Assembly (NCBI GenBank): GCA_949745625.1
Contig: CATJZR010000134.1
Coordinates: 1-29,345, forward strand
From: an uncultured Eubacteriales bacterium
Lineage (GTDB): Bacteria; Bacillota; Clostridia; Christensenellales; Borkfalkiaceae
Reading direction: 5' to 3'
Length of the DNA: 29,345 bases
In this document: positions 6,340 to 15,067 of the stretch, piece by piece
How positions within the stretch are numbered: position 1 is the stretch's first letter
How the letters are laid out: the number at the start of each line of letters is the position of its first letter
Translations under genes and position numbers: made by a program
Notes under the pieces: model-generated
The model's input: the letters and a program-made list of their open reading frames with translations, nothing else
Told to the model about the DNA's origin: nothing
The model's database searches: none

Positions 6340-6657
6340 ATGCAGGAAATAATCGAACTTATCAATAAAGCCGAAATTCAGGCGGCTGAAATAAAGGCTA
6401 ACGCCCTTGCAAAGGCGGCTGAAATAGCTGCCGCGGCAGAGGAGCGCGCGGCAGATATAGAAAAGCTTTGCGAATCGGATTGCAAGGCCCTGCGCGAGCA
6501 GATAGCGAAAAATGCGGCAGCGGAAGCGCAGAAGCGCTATGACGACGAAATTACGGTCAACAGGGCAAAGGCTGCGAAGTACTGCGCCGACCGTTTAAAG
6601 GAAACCGACAAAACGGTAAACGATATAGTGCGGAGGATAACGCGTGGCAGTCGTTGA
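6340..6657 (+). CDS. ntpF: V-type ATPase peripheral stalk subunit G/H (NtpF-like)
   Basis: This 105-residue, Ala/Glu/Lys-rich, almost wholly helical protein (repeated AAEI and AEER heptad-like stretches) has the composition of the G/H stalk subunit, which pairs with subunit E to form the right-handed coiled-coil stator of V/A-type ATPases. Sequence identity in this family is low, so the call rests on composition, size and its first place in the ntpFIKECGABD order. Translation appears to start on a leaderless mRNA. The C-terminus overlaps the ntpI start by 14 bp in another frame, suggesting coupled translation. Confidence 0.8.
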   Translation: MQEIIELINKAEIQAAEIKANALAKAAEIAAAAEERAADIEKLCESDCKALREQIAKNAAAEAQKRYDDEITVNRAKAAKYCADRLKETDKTVNDIVRRITRGSR

Positions 6658-8638
6658 AATGAGCAAACTCAATCTTATCGCGCTCGAATACGACAGGGAT
6701 AAAATTCTAAATGCCCTGCAACGCACTCGGGCCACTGAGATTAAGCTCCACGGCGAAACCGAAAATACTCAACCGTTTGAAACGGACACAGAGGCTTTGC
6801 GTGACCGTCTTGCAAAATGCGAGGCGGCGCTCGAAGTCCTTTTGCGGCGTGTCGAAAATTATTACAAGGAAAATAAAATCAAGTCGGATAACCTCGGTGA
6901 AGTCGAAGTAAGTTATAGCGAATTTATAAACGCCCGCGATAGTGCGGAGCAAACGGAGAGTTTGATAGCGCAAATTAATTCACTGCTTGACGATGAGAGG
7001 GAGCAGCTTGCAGAGCTGGCAAGAATTAAACGTCTTGCGTCTGCGGCGAAGATTTATTCAAACTTAAACAGCCCGCTGCACACGGAAAATTCGGCGCACA
7101 CTTTAACGAGAATGGGCACGGTGCCCGCCCAGCAGAAAGAAAATTTCATTAAGGCGGCTGCGGGAATTTCCCTACTATCGTATAAGTTTATGGCTTCCGA
7201 CGGCGAAAGCGAGCTGATTATGTTTGCCGCGCACAAGGCGGCAAATGCCGAGGTCGGCGACCTGTTGCAGAGCGCAAGCTTTTCTTTATGTCCCTTTGAC
7301 GACAGCCGCACCGGTATAGAGTTCTATCAGTCGTTAATCGAACAAGCGGACAAAATTACCCATAAAATCAATGAAATAAGCAACGAAATTTTATCGTTCG
7401 ATAAACGCATACGCGAGCTGAAAATCTATTGCGATTTCGTAGGGTTCGAGCTGGAAAAAGCCGAACAGTGCGAAAAAATGCGCAAGACGCAAAAGACCTT
7501 TCTTTTAGAGGCGTACGTTCCTACGGAAATGCGCGAAGGAGTAGAGGGGGCTTTAAACGAAGCGGCAAGCGCGGTCTGGTACGAATTTTCGCAGCCGTCC
7601 GAAGACGAGCAGCCTCCGACGTTGCTGAAAAATAATAAAATCGTAAAAAACTTCGAAGCGGTGACGGACATGTATTCGCCCGTCAATTACCGCGAATTCG
7701 ACCCCAACACGGTTATGGCGTTCTTTTACAGTCTGTTTCTTGGCTTTATAATGGGCGACGTTATTTACGGTTTGCTGATGTCGGTAATCGGCGGGTTTGT
7801 ATATTTCAGGTCCAAGCGCGAAACGGGTATGAAGAAGCTTGCGGGCGTATTTGCCGTCGGCGGAATATTCGCAATACTTTGGGGCTTTTTGTTTAATTCG
7901 TTTTTGGGAATGGCGGCGTTGCCGCAGACCGTTATGCCAGACGCTATGAGCGGACGGTATTCGCTTATGGGCATACAAATTCCGTCGGTACTCATTATCA
8001 GTATGATAATCGGCATAGTTCAACTCGGCGCGGGCTACGCCTGCCGCGCGGTTCAGTGCTGGCGCAGGGGCGATATTTGGGGCGGAATTTTCGACGGCGT
8101 AAGCTGGGCCATGTTTATGGTCGGCGTGCTGCTTGCCGTAATAGGGCTCGTCGAAGATTTCAACGCTTCCCCGCTTGCGCTTGCGGGCGGAATAATTGCG
8201 GGCGGGTCGCTGCTCTTGGCAATGCTGACCGCAGGCAGAAAGGAAAAGATAGTCGGCAAATTTACCAAGGGCTTCGGCGCGGCGTACGGCGTTATAAATA
8301 TAGTTTCCGACATTTTAAGCTATGCAAGGCTTTACGGACTGATGCTGTCGGGCGCGGTAATCGCGCAGATAATTTCGGGCTTTGTGGTGACCGGCTACAA
8401 CGGCAGCACGCCGTTTCTTTTCAGCGGTAACGCGGGGCTTATAATTCTCGGCGTGGTGCTTATGGTAGTAGGGCATATCTTCAACCTTGCGATAGGTCTG
8501 CTCGGTGCGTATATCCACGACGCAAGGCTTCAATACGTCGAGTTTTACGGCAGGTTCTACGAGGGCGAGGGAACGCTGTTCAAGCCCCTCGGCTCGGATA
8601 TGAAGCACACTTATCTCGTTTTAAATGAAAATAATTAA
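6644..8638 (+). CDS. ntpI: V-type ATPase subunit I (membrane stator, a-subunit equivalent)
   Basis: This 664-residue protein has a long soluble, coiled-coil-rich N-terminal arm (about 1-340) and a C-terminal membrane domain of about seven helices beginning at NTVMAFFYSLFLGFIMGDVIYG. The conserved LSYARLYGLMLSGAVIAQ segment holds the essential Arg facing the rotor carboxylate; MVVGHIFNLAIGLLGAYIHDARLQYVEFYGRFYEG closes the domain. It forms the ion half-channels and anchors the stalks. The GTG at 6644 is taken as start: GGAGG stands 7-8 nt upstream and AVVEMSKLNLIALEYDRD matches the family N-terminus. The gene is followed after 24 bp by the rotor subunit. Confidence 0.95.
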   Translation: MAVVEMSKLNLIALEYDRDKILNALQRTRATEIKLHGETENTQPFETDTEALRDRLAKCEAALEVLLRRVENYYKENKIKSDNLGEVEVSYSEFINARDSAEQTESLIAQINSLLDDEREQLAELARIKRLASAAKIYSNLNSPLHTENSAHTLTRMGTVPAQQKENFIKAAAGISLLSYKFMASDGESELIMFAAHKAANAEVGDLLQSASFSLCPFDDSRTGIEFYQSLIEQADKITHKINEISNEILSFDKRIRELKIYCDFVGFELEKAEQCEKMRKTQKTFLLEAYVPTEMREGVEGALNEAASAVWYEFSQPSEDEQPPTLLKNNKIVKNFEAVTDMYSPVNYREFDPNTVMAFFYSLFLGFIMGDVIYGLLMSVIGGFVYFRSKRETGMKKLAGVFAVGGIFAILWGFLFNSFLGMAALPQTVMPDAMSGRYSLMGIQIPSVLIISMIIGIVQLGAGYACRAVQCWRRGDIWGGIFDGVSWAMFMVGVLLAVIGLVEDFNASPLALAGGIIAGGSLLLAMLTAGRKEKIVGKFTKGFGAAYGVINIVSDILSYARLYGLMLSGAVIAQIISGFVVTGYNGSTPFLFSGNAGLIILGVVLMVVGHIFNLAIGLLGAYIHDARLQYVEFYGRFYEGEGTLFKPLGSDMKHTYLVLNENN

Positions 8639-8662
8639 TATAAAATTCGGAGGTTTATTATT

Positions 8663-9103
8663 ATGGAAACAGGTTATATAATCGGTATAATCGGAATTGC
8701 GCTTTGCGTGTTGCTTTGCGGTATCGGCTCGGCTTACGGCCTTTACAAGACGGGCGGCGCGGCTGCGGGCGTGCTTGGCGAGGACCCCAAAAAGTTCGGT
8801 AAGGTGCTCGTTCTCGTGCTCCTTCCCGCAACGCAGGGTATCTACGGCTTTATTATCGGCATCATAGGCTCGTCGTCGCTTGTCGAAGCAATGTCTGCGG
8901 CGCAGGGCTGGGCGCTTTTCGGCGCGGTTATGCCAATGGCGGTTTCGGGCTTCGTAACGGGTATTTTGCAGGGCAAATCGGCAGTCAACTGTATATACGC
9001 CGTAGGTAAGCAGGAATCGCTTGGCGGTAAGCTTATCATTTACCCCGCAATGATAGAGTTCTACGCAATTCTCGGACTTATCATTTCTATAATGGTTATC
9101 TGA
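8663..9103 (+). CDS. ntpK: V-type ATPase rotor proteolipid, subunit K (Na+-type)
   Basis: This 146-residue protein has four transmembrane helices in two hairpins, the duplicated c-subunit that forms the rotor ring. Compared with E. hirae NtpK, whose Na+ site uses Leu61, Thr64, Gln65, Gln110 and Glu139, this sequence has Leu54, Thr57, Gln58, Gln103 and Glu132, all offset by exactly seven. The motifs LLPATQGIYGF and PAMIEFYAILGL contain them. Only the second hairpin carries the carboxylate, as in the E. hirae protein. This predicts Na+ rather than H+ as the coupling ion. A GGAGG site precedes the ATG. Confidence 0.96.
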   Translation: METGYIIGIIGIALCVLLCGIGSAYGLYKTGGAAAGVLGEDPKKFGKVLVLVLLPATQGIYGFIIGIIGSSSLVEAMSAAQGWALFGAVMPMAVSGFVTGILQGKSAVNCIYAVGKQESLGGKLIIYPAMIEFYAILGLIISIMVI

Positions 9104-9123
9104 TTTTCAAACGACGCACCGCG

Positions 9124-9148
9124 TCGGGGCGGCGCAATGTCGCCCCGA
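9124..9148 (+). other. GC-rich hairpin between ntpK and ntpE
   Basis: An 8-bp perfect stem (9124-9131 with 9141-9148) without a T-tract lies in the 63-bp ntpK-ntpE gap. It could protect the 3' end of an upstream processed mRNA so that the rotor subunit, needed in many copies, is made in excess; that role is inference. Confidence 0.5.
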
Positions 9149-9166
9149 TAAAGTAAGAGGTATTCT

Positions 9167-9739
9167 ATGAGTGAACAGGCGATAGTCGAAAAAATAATAG
9201 CCGACGCCGAAACGGAGGCGCAGGCAATAATAGCCGACGCCGAAAAAAAGGCGGCGGCGGTCGTCGCGGCTGCCAACGGGCGCGCCGAAAGGCGGCTGAA
9301 AGGCGAAAGGGAAGCGGCTGAAAGGAAAGCGCAGAGCGTGCTTGACGGCAAGGCTGCAACCGCGCGTCTCGACAGTGCGAAGATAATGCTCGGCGAAAAG
9401 CGCGCCGTAATCGACGAGGTTTACGCCCGCGCGCTTGCGGCTATGCGCAATATGGGTAAGGCGGACGCCCTGCGTTTTTGCGGACGCCTGCTGTCCGAGT
9501 ACGCCGAGGAGGGCGACGAGATAGTATTCGCCGATAATTTTCCGTATGCGCAGGATGCGGCTAAGCTTGACGCGGTTAAGGAAAAGAAGCTAAAAGTTTC
9601 GCCCAAAAAGGCGGCGATTGACGGCGGTTTCCTGCTTATAGGCGCTACCTCGGATAAAAACCTTTCGTATTCCGCCATACTTGCCGCGGACAGAGAGGAC
9701 AATCAGGCTGAAATAGCGGGCAAAATTTTTTCGGTTTAA
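9167..9739 (+). CDS. ntpE: V-type ATPase peripheral stalk subunit E
   Basis: This 190-residue protein has a long charged N-terminal helix (about 1-100, rich in Ala, Glu, Arg and Lys, with two direct IIADAE copies) and a mixed C-terminal globular part containing KVSPKKAAIDGGFLLIG, the standard subunit E pattern. It pairs with the G/H subunit to form the stator stalk and contacts the top of the A3B3 head. AAGAGG precedes the ATG. The C-terminal half is well conserved and supports the call; the gene is third-to-fourth in the fixed operon order between K and C. Confidence 0.92.
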   Translation: MSEQAIVEKIIADAETEAQAIIADAEKKAAAVVAAANGRAERRLKGEREAAERKAQSVLDGKAATARLDSAKIMLGEKRAVIDEVYARALAAMRNMGKADALRFCGRLLSEYAEEGDEIVFADNFPYAQDAAKLDAVKEKKLKVSPKKAAIDGGFLLIGATSDKNLSYSAILAADREDNQAEIAGKIFSV

Positions 9740-9783
9740 ACGATTGCGACCTGCGCGGTCGGTAATATTTTGGAATTATTAAA

Positions 9784-10752
9784 ATGGCTAAGGATTTGAC
9801 TTATACGAACGGCGTTATCGCCGTGCGTGAAAAATATCTTTTGAACGATAAGATATTAAAGCTCTGCGAAGCGGGGGCAGAGGACGCGCTGCGTTCTCTT
9901 TCCGAAATCGGCTTCGGCAAGGACGCGCAGGTTTCTTCGGTGTACGACTATGAAGAGTTGGTTGCCGCGGACGAGCGCTCGATTGACGAATTCATACGCG
10001 AATACGCACCCTCTAAGGCGGAGCTTGAATATCTGCTTTCCCCGCGCGACTTTCACAATGCCAAGGCGCTTGTAAAGGCGGTTTATCTCAATCTGGACGC
10101 CGAAAAGCTTCTCGCCCCGGACGGACTTTATTCCGCGGACAAAATACTCGAATGTATCAGGGAAAACGCATTGCAGCCGCTCAACGCGCATCTGCGTCAG
10201 GCGATAGCGGACGCGGCGGAGCTGTTTGCAAAGGGGAACGCCTCCGGCTCGGAAATAGGGCTGATTTTCGAAAAGGCGCAGTTTGCGCATTTAAGCGCGG
10301 TCTGTAAGAAAAATCTTCTTTTGAAAAAGCTTATTGCGGTTAAGGCGGATATGACGAATATTTTAACCGCGCTCAGAAGCGACGGCAGCGACTATGCAAA
10401 ACGGTGCTTCGTAAGCGGCGGAAGGCTTGCGGAAAGCAGGCTGATGCAGCTTTTCGGAGAGGATAAAAAACGCGTTGCGGACTCGTTCAGGGACACGCCG
10501 TATTACGACTTTATAAAAAGCTGCTTAGACGCGACCGCCGCGGCAATGCCCCTTACAGCGGCCGAAAGAATTGAGGAAAGCTACGAGGCGGAGCTGCTTG
10601 CGGCAAGAAGATACGATTTAAAGCGCAGTCAGCCTTTCCTTTATTACGTATTCAGAAGAAGGGCGGAAAACGCGAATGTGAGAATACTTTTCGTTTGCCT
10701 GCTTGCGGGCATGCGCGAGGCGGACGTAAAGCGAAGACTCAGGGCGGTGTAA
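9784..10752 (+). CDS. ntpC: V-type ATPase subunit C (AC39/d-type)
   Basis: This 322-residue all-helical protein matches the AC39/NtpC family that caps the rotor ring and couples it to the central stalk. Family features seen: an N-terminal NGVIAVREKYLL, the PRDFHNAKALVKAVYLN segment, and a C-terminal RSQPFLYYVFRRRAENANVRILFVCLLAGM motif. The ribosome site is weak (TTGGA) and the 44-bp gap from ntpE contains a small hairpin (CGACC/GGTCG). The stop codon is one base before the ATG of the next gene, so translation is likely coupled. Confidence 0.93.
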   Translation: MAKDLTYTNGVIAVREKYLLNDKILKLCEAGAEDALRSLSEIGFGKDAQVSSVYDYEELVAADERSIDEFIREYAPSKAELEYLLSPRDFHNAKALVKAVYLNLDAEKLLAPDGLYSADKILECIRENALQPLNAHLRQAIADAAELFAKGNASGSEIGLIFEKAQFAHLSAVCKKNLLLKKLIAVKADMTNILTALRSDGSDYAKRCFVSGGRLAESRLMQLFGEDKKRVADSFRDTPYYDFIKSCLDATAAAMPLTAAERIEESYEAELLAARRYDLKRSQPFLYYVFRRRAENANVRILFVCLLAGMREADVKRRLRAV

Positions 10753-10753
10753 T

Positions 10754-11074
10754 ATGAATGAGGGCAGACTTGCAATCGTCGGCGACGGCGACAGCATAAC
10801 GGTGTTCAAGGCGGCGGGCGTTGCTACGTTTCCCGCCGAAAGCGCGGAAAAGGCGCAGACCGTTCTGCGCAGAATAGCAAAGGATTATCAGGTTATATTC
10901 CTCACCGAGGAATACGCTCGCGCGATTGCCGATTTTTTAAAGCGGTTCGACGAGCAGCCCTATCCCGTTATATTGAGCATACCGTCTAAAAACGGCAGCT
11001 CGGGTTACGGCATAGAACAGATGAAGAGCGCAATGGAACGCGCGCTCGGCGTAGATATATTATTCAACGATTAA
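10754..11074 (+). CDS. ntpG: V-type ATPase subunit F (NtpG)
   Basis: This 106-residue protein has the Rossmann-like subunit F fold: RLAIVGDGDSITVFKAAGV at the N-terminus, DYQVIFLTEEYARAI in the middle and PVILSIPSKNGSSGYGIEQMK before the last helix. Subunit F binds subunit D in the central rotating stalk and activates hydrolysis. It begins one base after the ntpC stop and precedes the catalytic subunit, as in E. hirae. Confidence 0.93.
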   Translation: MNEGRLAIVGDGDSITVFKAAGVATFPAESAEKAQTVLRRIAKDYQVIFLTEEYARAIADFLKRFDEQPYPVILSIPSKNGSSGYGIEQMKSAMERALGVDILFND

Positions 11075-11094
11075 CGGCGCAAAGGAGTTGCATT

Positions 11095-12858
11095 TTGGGA
11101 AAGACGGTTAAAATTTCAGGCCCGCTTATCATTGCGGAGGGTATGGCAGACAGTAAGATGTTCGACGTCGTGCACGTTTCCGACAAGGGGCTTATCGGCG
11201 AGGTTATCGAGCTTCGCGGCGACAAGGCTTCTATACAGGTTTACGAGGAAACGTCGGGATTGGGTCCCGGCGAGGACGTCGTATCAACGGGCGAGCCTCT
11301 CTCGGTAGAGCTTGCGCCCGGCTTGCTTTCGGGCATATACGACGGTATTCAGCGCCCGCTTACGACGCTGTTTTTCAAGTATGGCTCGCGCATTTCCCGC
11401 GGGGTTTCGGTAAACAATCTCGACAGGGAAAAGAAGTGGCATTTTTCGCCCCGCGTAAAGTCGGGCGACAGCGTTTGCGAGGGCGACGTGCTGGGCGTCG
11501 TTCAGGAAACGGAAATAATCGAACATAGAATTTTAGTCCCCAACGGAATGACGGGCAAGGTCGTTTCCGTGGAAGAGGGGGATTTTACCATAGAGGATAC
11601 GGTTGCGGTAATTCAGACGGGTCTTGGCAAAAAGCCCGTCAGCATGCTTAGAAAATGGCCCGTGCGCCGCGGCAGACCGTATAAGGAAAAGCTTATGCCC
11701 GATACGCCTATGGTGACGGGTCAGCGCGTAATAGACACCCTGTTCCCCGTCGCCCGCGGCGGTGTTGCGTCAGTGCCGGGGCCTTTCGGCAGCGGCAAGA
11801 CGGTTGTTCAGCATCAGCTTGCAAAGTGGGCGGACGCGGACATCATAGTTTACGTGGGCTGTGGCGAGCGCGGCAACGAAATGACGGACGTACTCAACGA
11901 ATTCCCCGAGCTTATCGACCCCAAGACTGGACACCCCATAATGAAGCGCACCGTGCTTATCGCGAACACCTCGGATATGCCTGTCGCCGCGCGTGAGGCG
12001 TCCATTTACACGGGTATAACCATTGCGGAATATTTCCGCGATATGGGATACAACGTCGCGATTATGGCGGATTCGACCTCGCGCTGGGCGGAGGCTTTAA
12101 GGGAAATGAGCGGCAGACTCGAAGAAATGCCGGGTGACGAGGGATACCCCGCGTATCTTGCAAGCCGTCTTGCGGAATTCTACGAGCGCGCTGGTATAGT
12201 CAGAATACTCGGCAGTCAGGAGCGGCAGGGCTCCGTTACCGCGATAGGCGCGGTTTCGCCCCCGGGCGGCGATTTGTCCGAGCCCGTTGCACAGGCAACG
12301 CTGAGAATTGTAAAGGTGTTCTGGGGGCTTTCCGCCTCGCTTGCTTACAAACGCCACTTTCCCGCTATCGACTGGCTGATAAGCTATTCGCTGTACGCCG
12401 ATAAAATGCAGGACTGGTATAACGAATTCGTCAGCTCGGACTTTTTGAGATACCGCCAGTTTATAATGACGGTGTTGCAGGAGGAGGCGGCGCTTAACGA
12501 AATAGTCCGCCTCGTCGGTATGGACGCGCTTTCCTCGCGCGACAGACTGACCATGGAAACGGCTAAAATTATCCGCGAGGATTATCTGCACCAGAACGCA
12601 TTCGACGACGTGGACACGTACACATCGATGAAAAAGCAGTACCTTATGTTAAAGCTTATATACGAATTCGATACCCGTGCAAGGGAAGCGGTTGCGTCGT
12701 TTGCATCGGTAGAGGATGTTCTGGCGTCATCGTGCAAGGACAGAATAGGCCGCGCAAAATTTATTCCCGAGGACAGGCTGGAAGAATTCGACGAAATAGC
12801 AAAGCTTATAAATACGCAGATGCAGTCGCTCTGCCGTGGAGATGAGGAAAATGTTTAA
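11095..12858 (+). CDS. ntpA: V-type ATPase catalytic subunit A
   Basis: This 587-residue catalytic subunit hydrolyses ATP in the A3B3 head. The Walker A loop GPFGSGKT is at residues 229-236, preceded by the V-type non-homologous region (about 110-190, including PNGMTGKVVSVEEGDFTIED). The catalytic-Glu region GCGERGNEM, Walker B VAIMADSTSRWAEALRE and SVTAIGAVSPPGGDLSEPV are all intact. The start is a TTG at 11095 with AAGGAG 7 nt upstream; the product MGKTVKISGPLIIAEGM fits the family N-terminus. The 3' end overlaps the ntpB start by 8 bp. Confidence 0.98.
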   Translation: MGKTVKISGPLIIAEGMADSKMFDVVHVSDKGLIGEVIELRGDKASIQVYEETSGLGPGEDVVSTGEPLSVELAPGLLSGIYDGIQRPLTTLFFKYGSRISRGVSVNNLDREKKWHFSPRVKSGDSVCEGDVLGVVQETEIIEHRILVPNGMTGKVVSVEEGDFTIEDTVAVIQTGLGKKPVSMLRKWPVRRGRPYKEKLMPDTPMVTGQRVIDTLFPVARGGVASVPGPFGSGKTVVQHQLAKWADADIIVYVGCGERGNEMTDVLNEFPELIDPKTGHPIMKRTVLIANTSDMPVAAREASIYTGITIAEYFRDMGYNVAIMADSTSRWAEALREMSGRLEEMPGDEGYPAYLASRLAEFYERAGIVRILGSQERQGSVTAIGAVSPPGGDLSEPVAQATLRIVKVFWGLSASLAYKRHFPAIDWLISYSLYADKMQDWYNEFVSSDFLRYRQFIMTVLQEEAALNEIVRLVGMDALSSRDRLTMETAKIIREDYLHQNAFDDVDTYTSMKKQYLMLKLIYEFDTRAREAVASFASVEDVLASSCKDRIGRAKFIPEDRLEEFDEIAKLINTQMQSLCRGDEENV

Positions 12859-14221
12859 GGAATATAAGACAATCCGCGAGGTCGTCGGTCCCCTTATGGT
12901 GGTCGACGGCGTAGAGGGTGTAACCTATAACGAGCTGGTTGATATAGTATGCGCCGACGGCGATATTCGCCGCGGTAAGGTGCTTGAAATTAACCGCGAC
13001 AAGGCGGTGGTTCAGCTATTCGAAAATTCGCAGGGCTTGCAGATTTCGGGCGCAAAGGCCCGCTTTACGGGCCATAGCCAAAACCTTGCATGTTCGCGGG
13101 ATATGCTGGGCAGAGTGTTCGACGGTATGGGCAACCCTCGCGACGGCGGCGCGCCCGTAATCCCCGAAAAGGTTTTAGACATCAACGGCGAGCCGATTAA
13201 TCCCGCCGCGCGCGACTATCCCGACGAATTTATTCAGACGGGTATTTCGGCGATAGACGGTCTTAACACCCTCGTTAGAGGACAGAAGCTGCCCGTGTTT
13301 TCGATGAGCGGTCTGCCTCACGCCGAGCTTGCGGCGCAGATAGCGCGTCAGGCAAAGGTAAGGGGAACGGACAGTAAGTTCGCCGTAGTATTTGCGGCGA
13401 TAGGCATAACCTTCGAGGAGGCTCAGTATTTCGTAGAGGACTTTAAGAAAACGGGCGCGATTGAGCGGACTGTGCTTTTTACCAACCTTGCAAACGACCC
13501 CGCTGTCGAGCGTATCGCAACTCCGCGTATGGCGCTTACCTGCGCTGAATATCTTGCGTTTACCTGCGGCATGCACGTCCTTGTAATAATGACCGACATT
13601 ACTAACTATGCAGAGGCTCTAAGAGAAGTTTCCGCCGCACGGCGCGAGGTTCCCGGCAGGCGCGGATACCCCGGCTATCTGTATACCGACCTTGCGACCA
13701 TTTACGAGCGGGCGGGCAGAATAAGGGGCTGCGACGGCTCTATTACGCAGATACCTATTTTAACTATGCCCGAGGACGACAAGACCCACCCCATACCCGA
13801 CCTTACGGGCTACATCACCGAGGGACAGATAATGCTGTCGCGCGACCTCTACAAAAAGGGAATAAACCCGCCGATAGACGTATTGCCCTCTCTTTCGAGG
13901 CTTAAAGACAAGGGTATCGGCAAGGGCAAAACCCGCGAGGACCACGCGGGAACGATGAACCAGCTTTTCGCCGCTTATGCGAGCGGTAAAGAGAGCAAAG
14001 AGCTTTCTGCAATTCTGGGCGACGCCGCGCTTTCCGACGTCGACAAACTTTACGCAAAGTTTGCCGAAGAGTTCGAAAAGGTGTACGTAAATCAGGGCTT
14101 CAACGCCGACCGTACAATCGAGGAAACGCTTGATATAGGCTGGGAGCTTTTGAAAATACTGCCCGTGGGCGAATTGAAGAGAATAAAGCAGGAATTAATT
14201 GATAAATACTTAAACAAATAG
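12851..14221 (+). CDS. ntpB: V-type ATPase regulatory subunit B
   Basis: This 456-residue non-catalytic nucleotide-binding subunit alternates with A in the head. It starts MFKEYKTIREVVGPLMVVDGV and has FSMSGLPHAELAAQIARQAKV where A has its P-loop, as usual for B, plus MTDITNYAEALREVSAARREVPGRRGYPGYLYTDLA in the arginine-finger region. The ATG at 12851 overlaps the end of ntpA by 8 bp (ATGTTTAA) and GGAG lies 9 nt upstream; a GTG at 12836 would add five unconserved residues. The stop is followed by an unusually long structured gap before ntpD. Confidence 0.98.
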   Translation: MFKEYKTIREVVGPLMVVDGVEGVTYNELVDIVCADGDIRRGKVLEINRDKAVVQLFENSQGLQISGAKARFTGHSQNLACSRDMLGRVFDGMGNPRDGGAPVIPEKVLDINGEPINPAARDYPDEFIQTGISAIDGLNTLVRGQKLPVFSMSGLPHAELAAQIARQAKVRGTDSKFAVVFAAIGITFEEAQYFVEDFKKTGAIERTVLFTNLANDPAVERIATPRMALTCAEYLAFTCGMHVLVIMTDITNYAEALREVSAARREVPGRRGYPGYLYTDLATIYERAGRIRGCDGSITQIPILTMPEDDKTHPIPDLTGYITEGQIMLSRDLYKKGINPPIDVLPSLSRLKDKGIGKGKTREDHAGTMNQLFAAYASGKESKELSAILGDAALSDVDKLYAKFAEEFEKVYVNQGFNADRTIEETLDIGWELLKILPVGELKRIKQELIDKYLNK

Positions 14222-14410
14222 CGGCAACAAGGAAAACCGCGCTTTTCCGCAGTTGCACTCAATTTGCGCAAACCTGCGCCTCAGCGGTGTGAATGCCCGC
14301 AATTAAATAATAAGTTTGCCCGTAAGATTGCGGGCAGAGCGGCAGAGCCGCTTAAAACACGGAAAAATTAATTCGCAGAATAGAATTTATTTTTCGTGAA
14401 TAGGAAGATT
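14222..14410 (+). other. Structured intercistronic region between ntpB and ntpD
   Basis: This 189-nt gap in an otherwise tightly packed operon contains no ORF but several stems: 14224-14228/14252-14256 enclosing 14231-14236/14243-14248; a 10-bp perfect stem 14294-14303/14327-14336; and 14338-14343/14347-14352. A second GCCCG (14318-14322) can pair with the same CGGGC (14331-14335), so two forms of the third stem exclude each other. None has a T-tract, so this is not a plain terminator. Confidence 0.6.
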
Positions 14411-15031
14411 ATGGCAAGACTTAACGTAAACCCTACGCGAATGGAGCTGAAAAAGCTTAAAGCGCGGCTTGCAACGGCAGTGAGAGGGCACAAGCTATTA
14501 AAGGATAAATCCGATGAAATGGTGCGCCGCTTTTCACTGATAATAAAAGAAAACAAGCGTCTCAGGGATGAGGTGGAAAAAGAGCTTTCCGAAACCCTGC
14601 GCCGCTTTTCCGTGGCGCGTTCGGTCACACCCGCATATCGCGCGGAAACGGCGTTTTCCATGCCGACCGTAGCCGTTAAGGCAGAGTGCGGTACCTCAAG
14701 CGTTATGGGCGTGGATGTACCCGATATTCGGCTTGTAAACGAAAAACGCGCCGACGGGCTGCCGTACGCGTATTCGGAAATTACCAGCGAGGCGGACTTT
14801 TCCGTTGCGCAGGCGTCAGCGCTGCTGCCTAAAATGGTCGCTCTTGCGCAGACGGAAAAGACGGTAAGAATGCTTGCCGCCGAAATCGAGCGCAACAAGC
14901 GCCGTGTCAATGCGCTTGAATACGTAATGATACCGCAGCTGGAAGAAACAATTAAGTATATAAAGAGTAAGCTTGACGAAAACGAGCGCGCTGCCGTAAT
15001 ACGGCTTATGAAAGTAAAAAATAAAGCGTAA
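14411..15031 (+). CDS. ntpD: V-type ATPase central stalk subunit D
   Basis: This 206-residue protein forms the long antiparallel coiled-coil axle of the V-ATPase rotor. It opens MARLNVNPTRMELKKLKARLATAVRGHKLLKDKSDEM, the family signature, and closes with a second long helix (EIERNKRRVNALEYVMIPQLEETIKYI) that packs against the first. The ATG at 14411 is chosen because AGGA lies 5 nt upstream; a GTG 15 nt earlier adds residues that would include the ribosome site. It is the last gene of the operon, ending in a strong terminator; ntpH and ntpJ equivalents are absent. Confidence 0.96.
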   Translation: MARLNVNPTRMELKKLKARLATAVRGHKLLKDKSDEMVRRFSLIIKENKRLRDEVEKELSETLRRFSVARSVTPAYRAETAFSMPTVAVKAECGTSSVMGVDVPDIRLVNEKRADGLPYAYSEITSEADFSVAQASALLPKMVALAQTEKTVRMLAAEIERNKRRVNALEYVMIPQLEETIKYIKSKLDENERAAVIRLMKVKNKA

Positions 15032-15060
15032 AAAAAGCCTTCCCGCAGGAAGGCTTTTTT
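15031..15060. terminator. Bidirectional terminator after ntpD
   Basis: A 13-bp stem (15031-15043 with 15048-15060) closes a CGCA loop with A-run and T-run flanks. It ends the V-ATPase operon and also the converging lipoprotein gene. Confidence 0.92.
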
Positions 15061-15067
15061 GTTTGGA

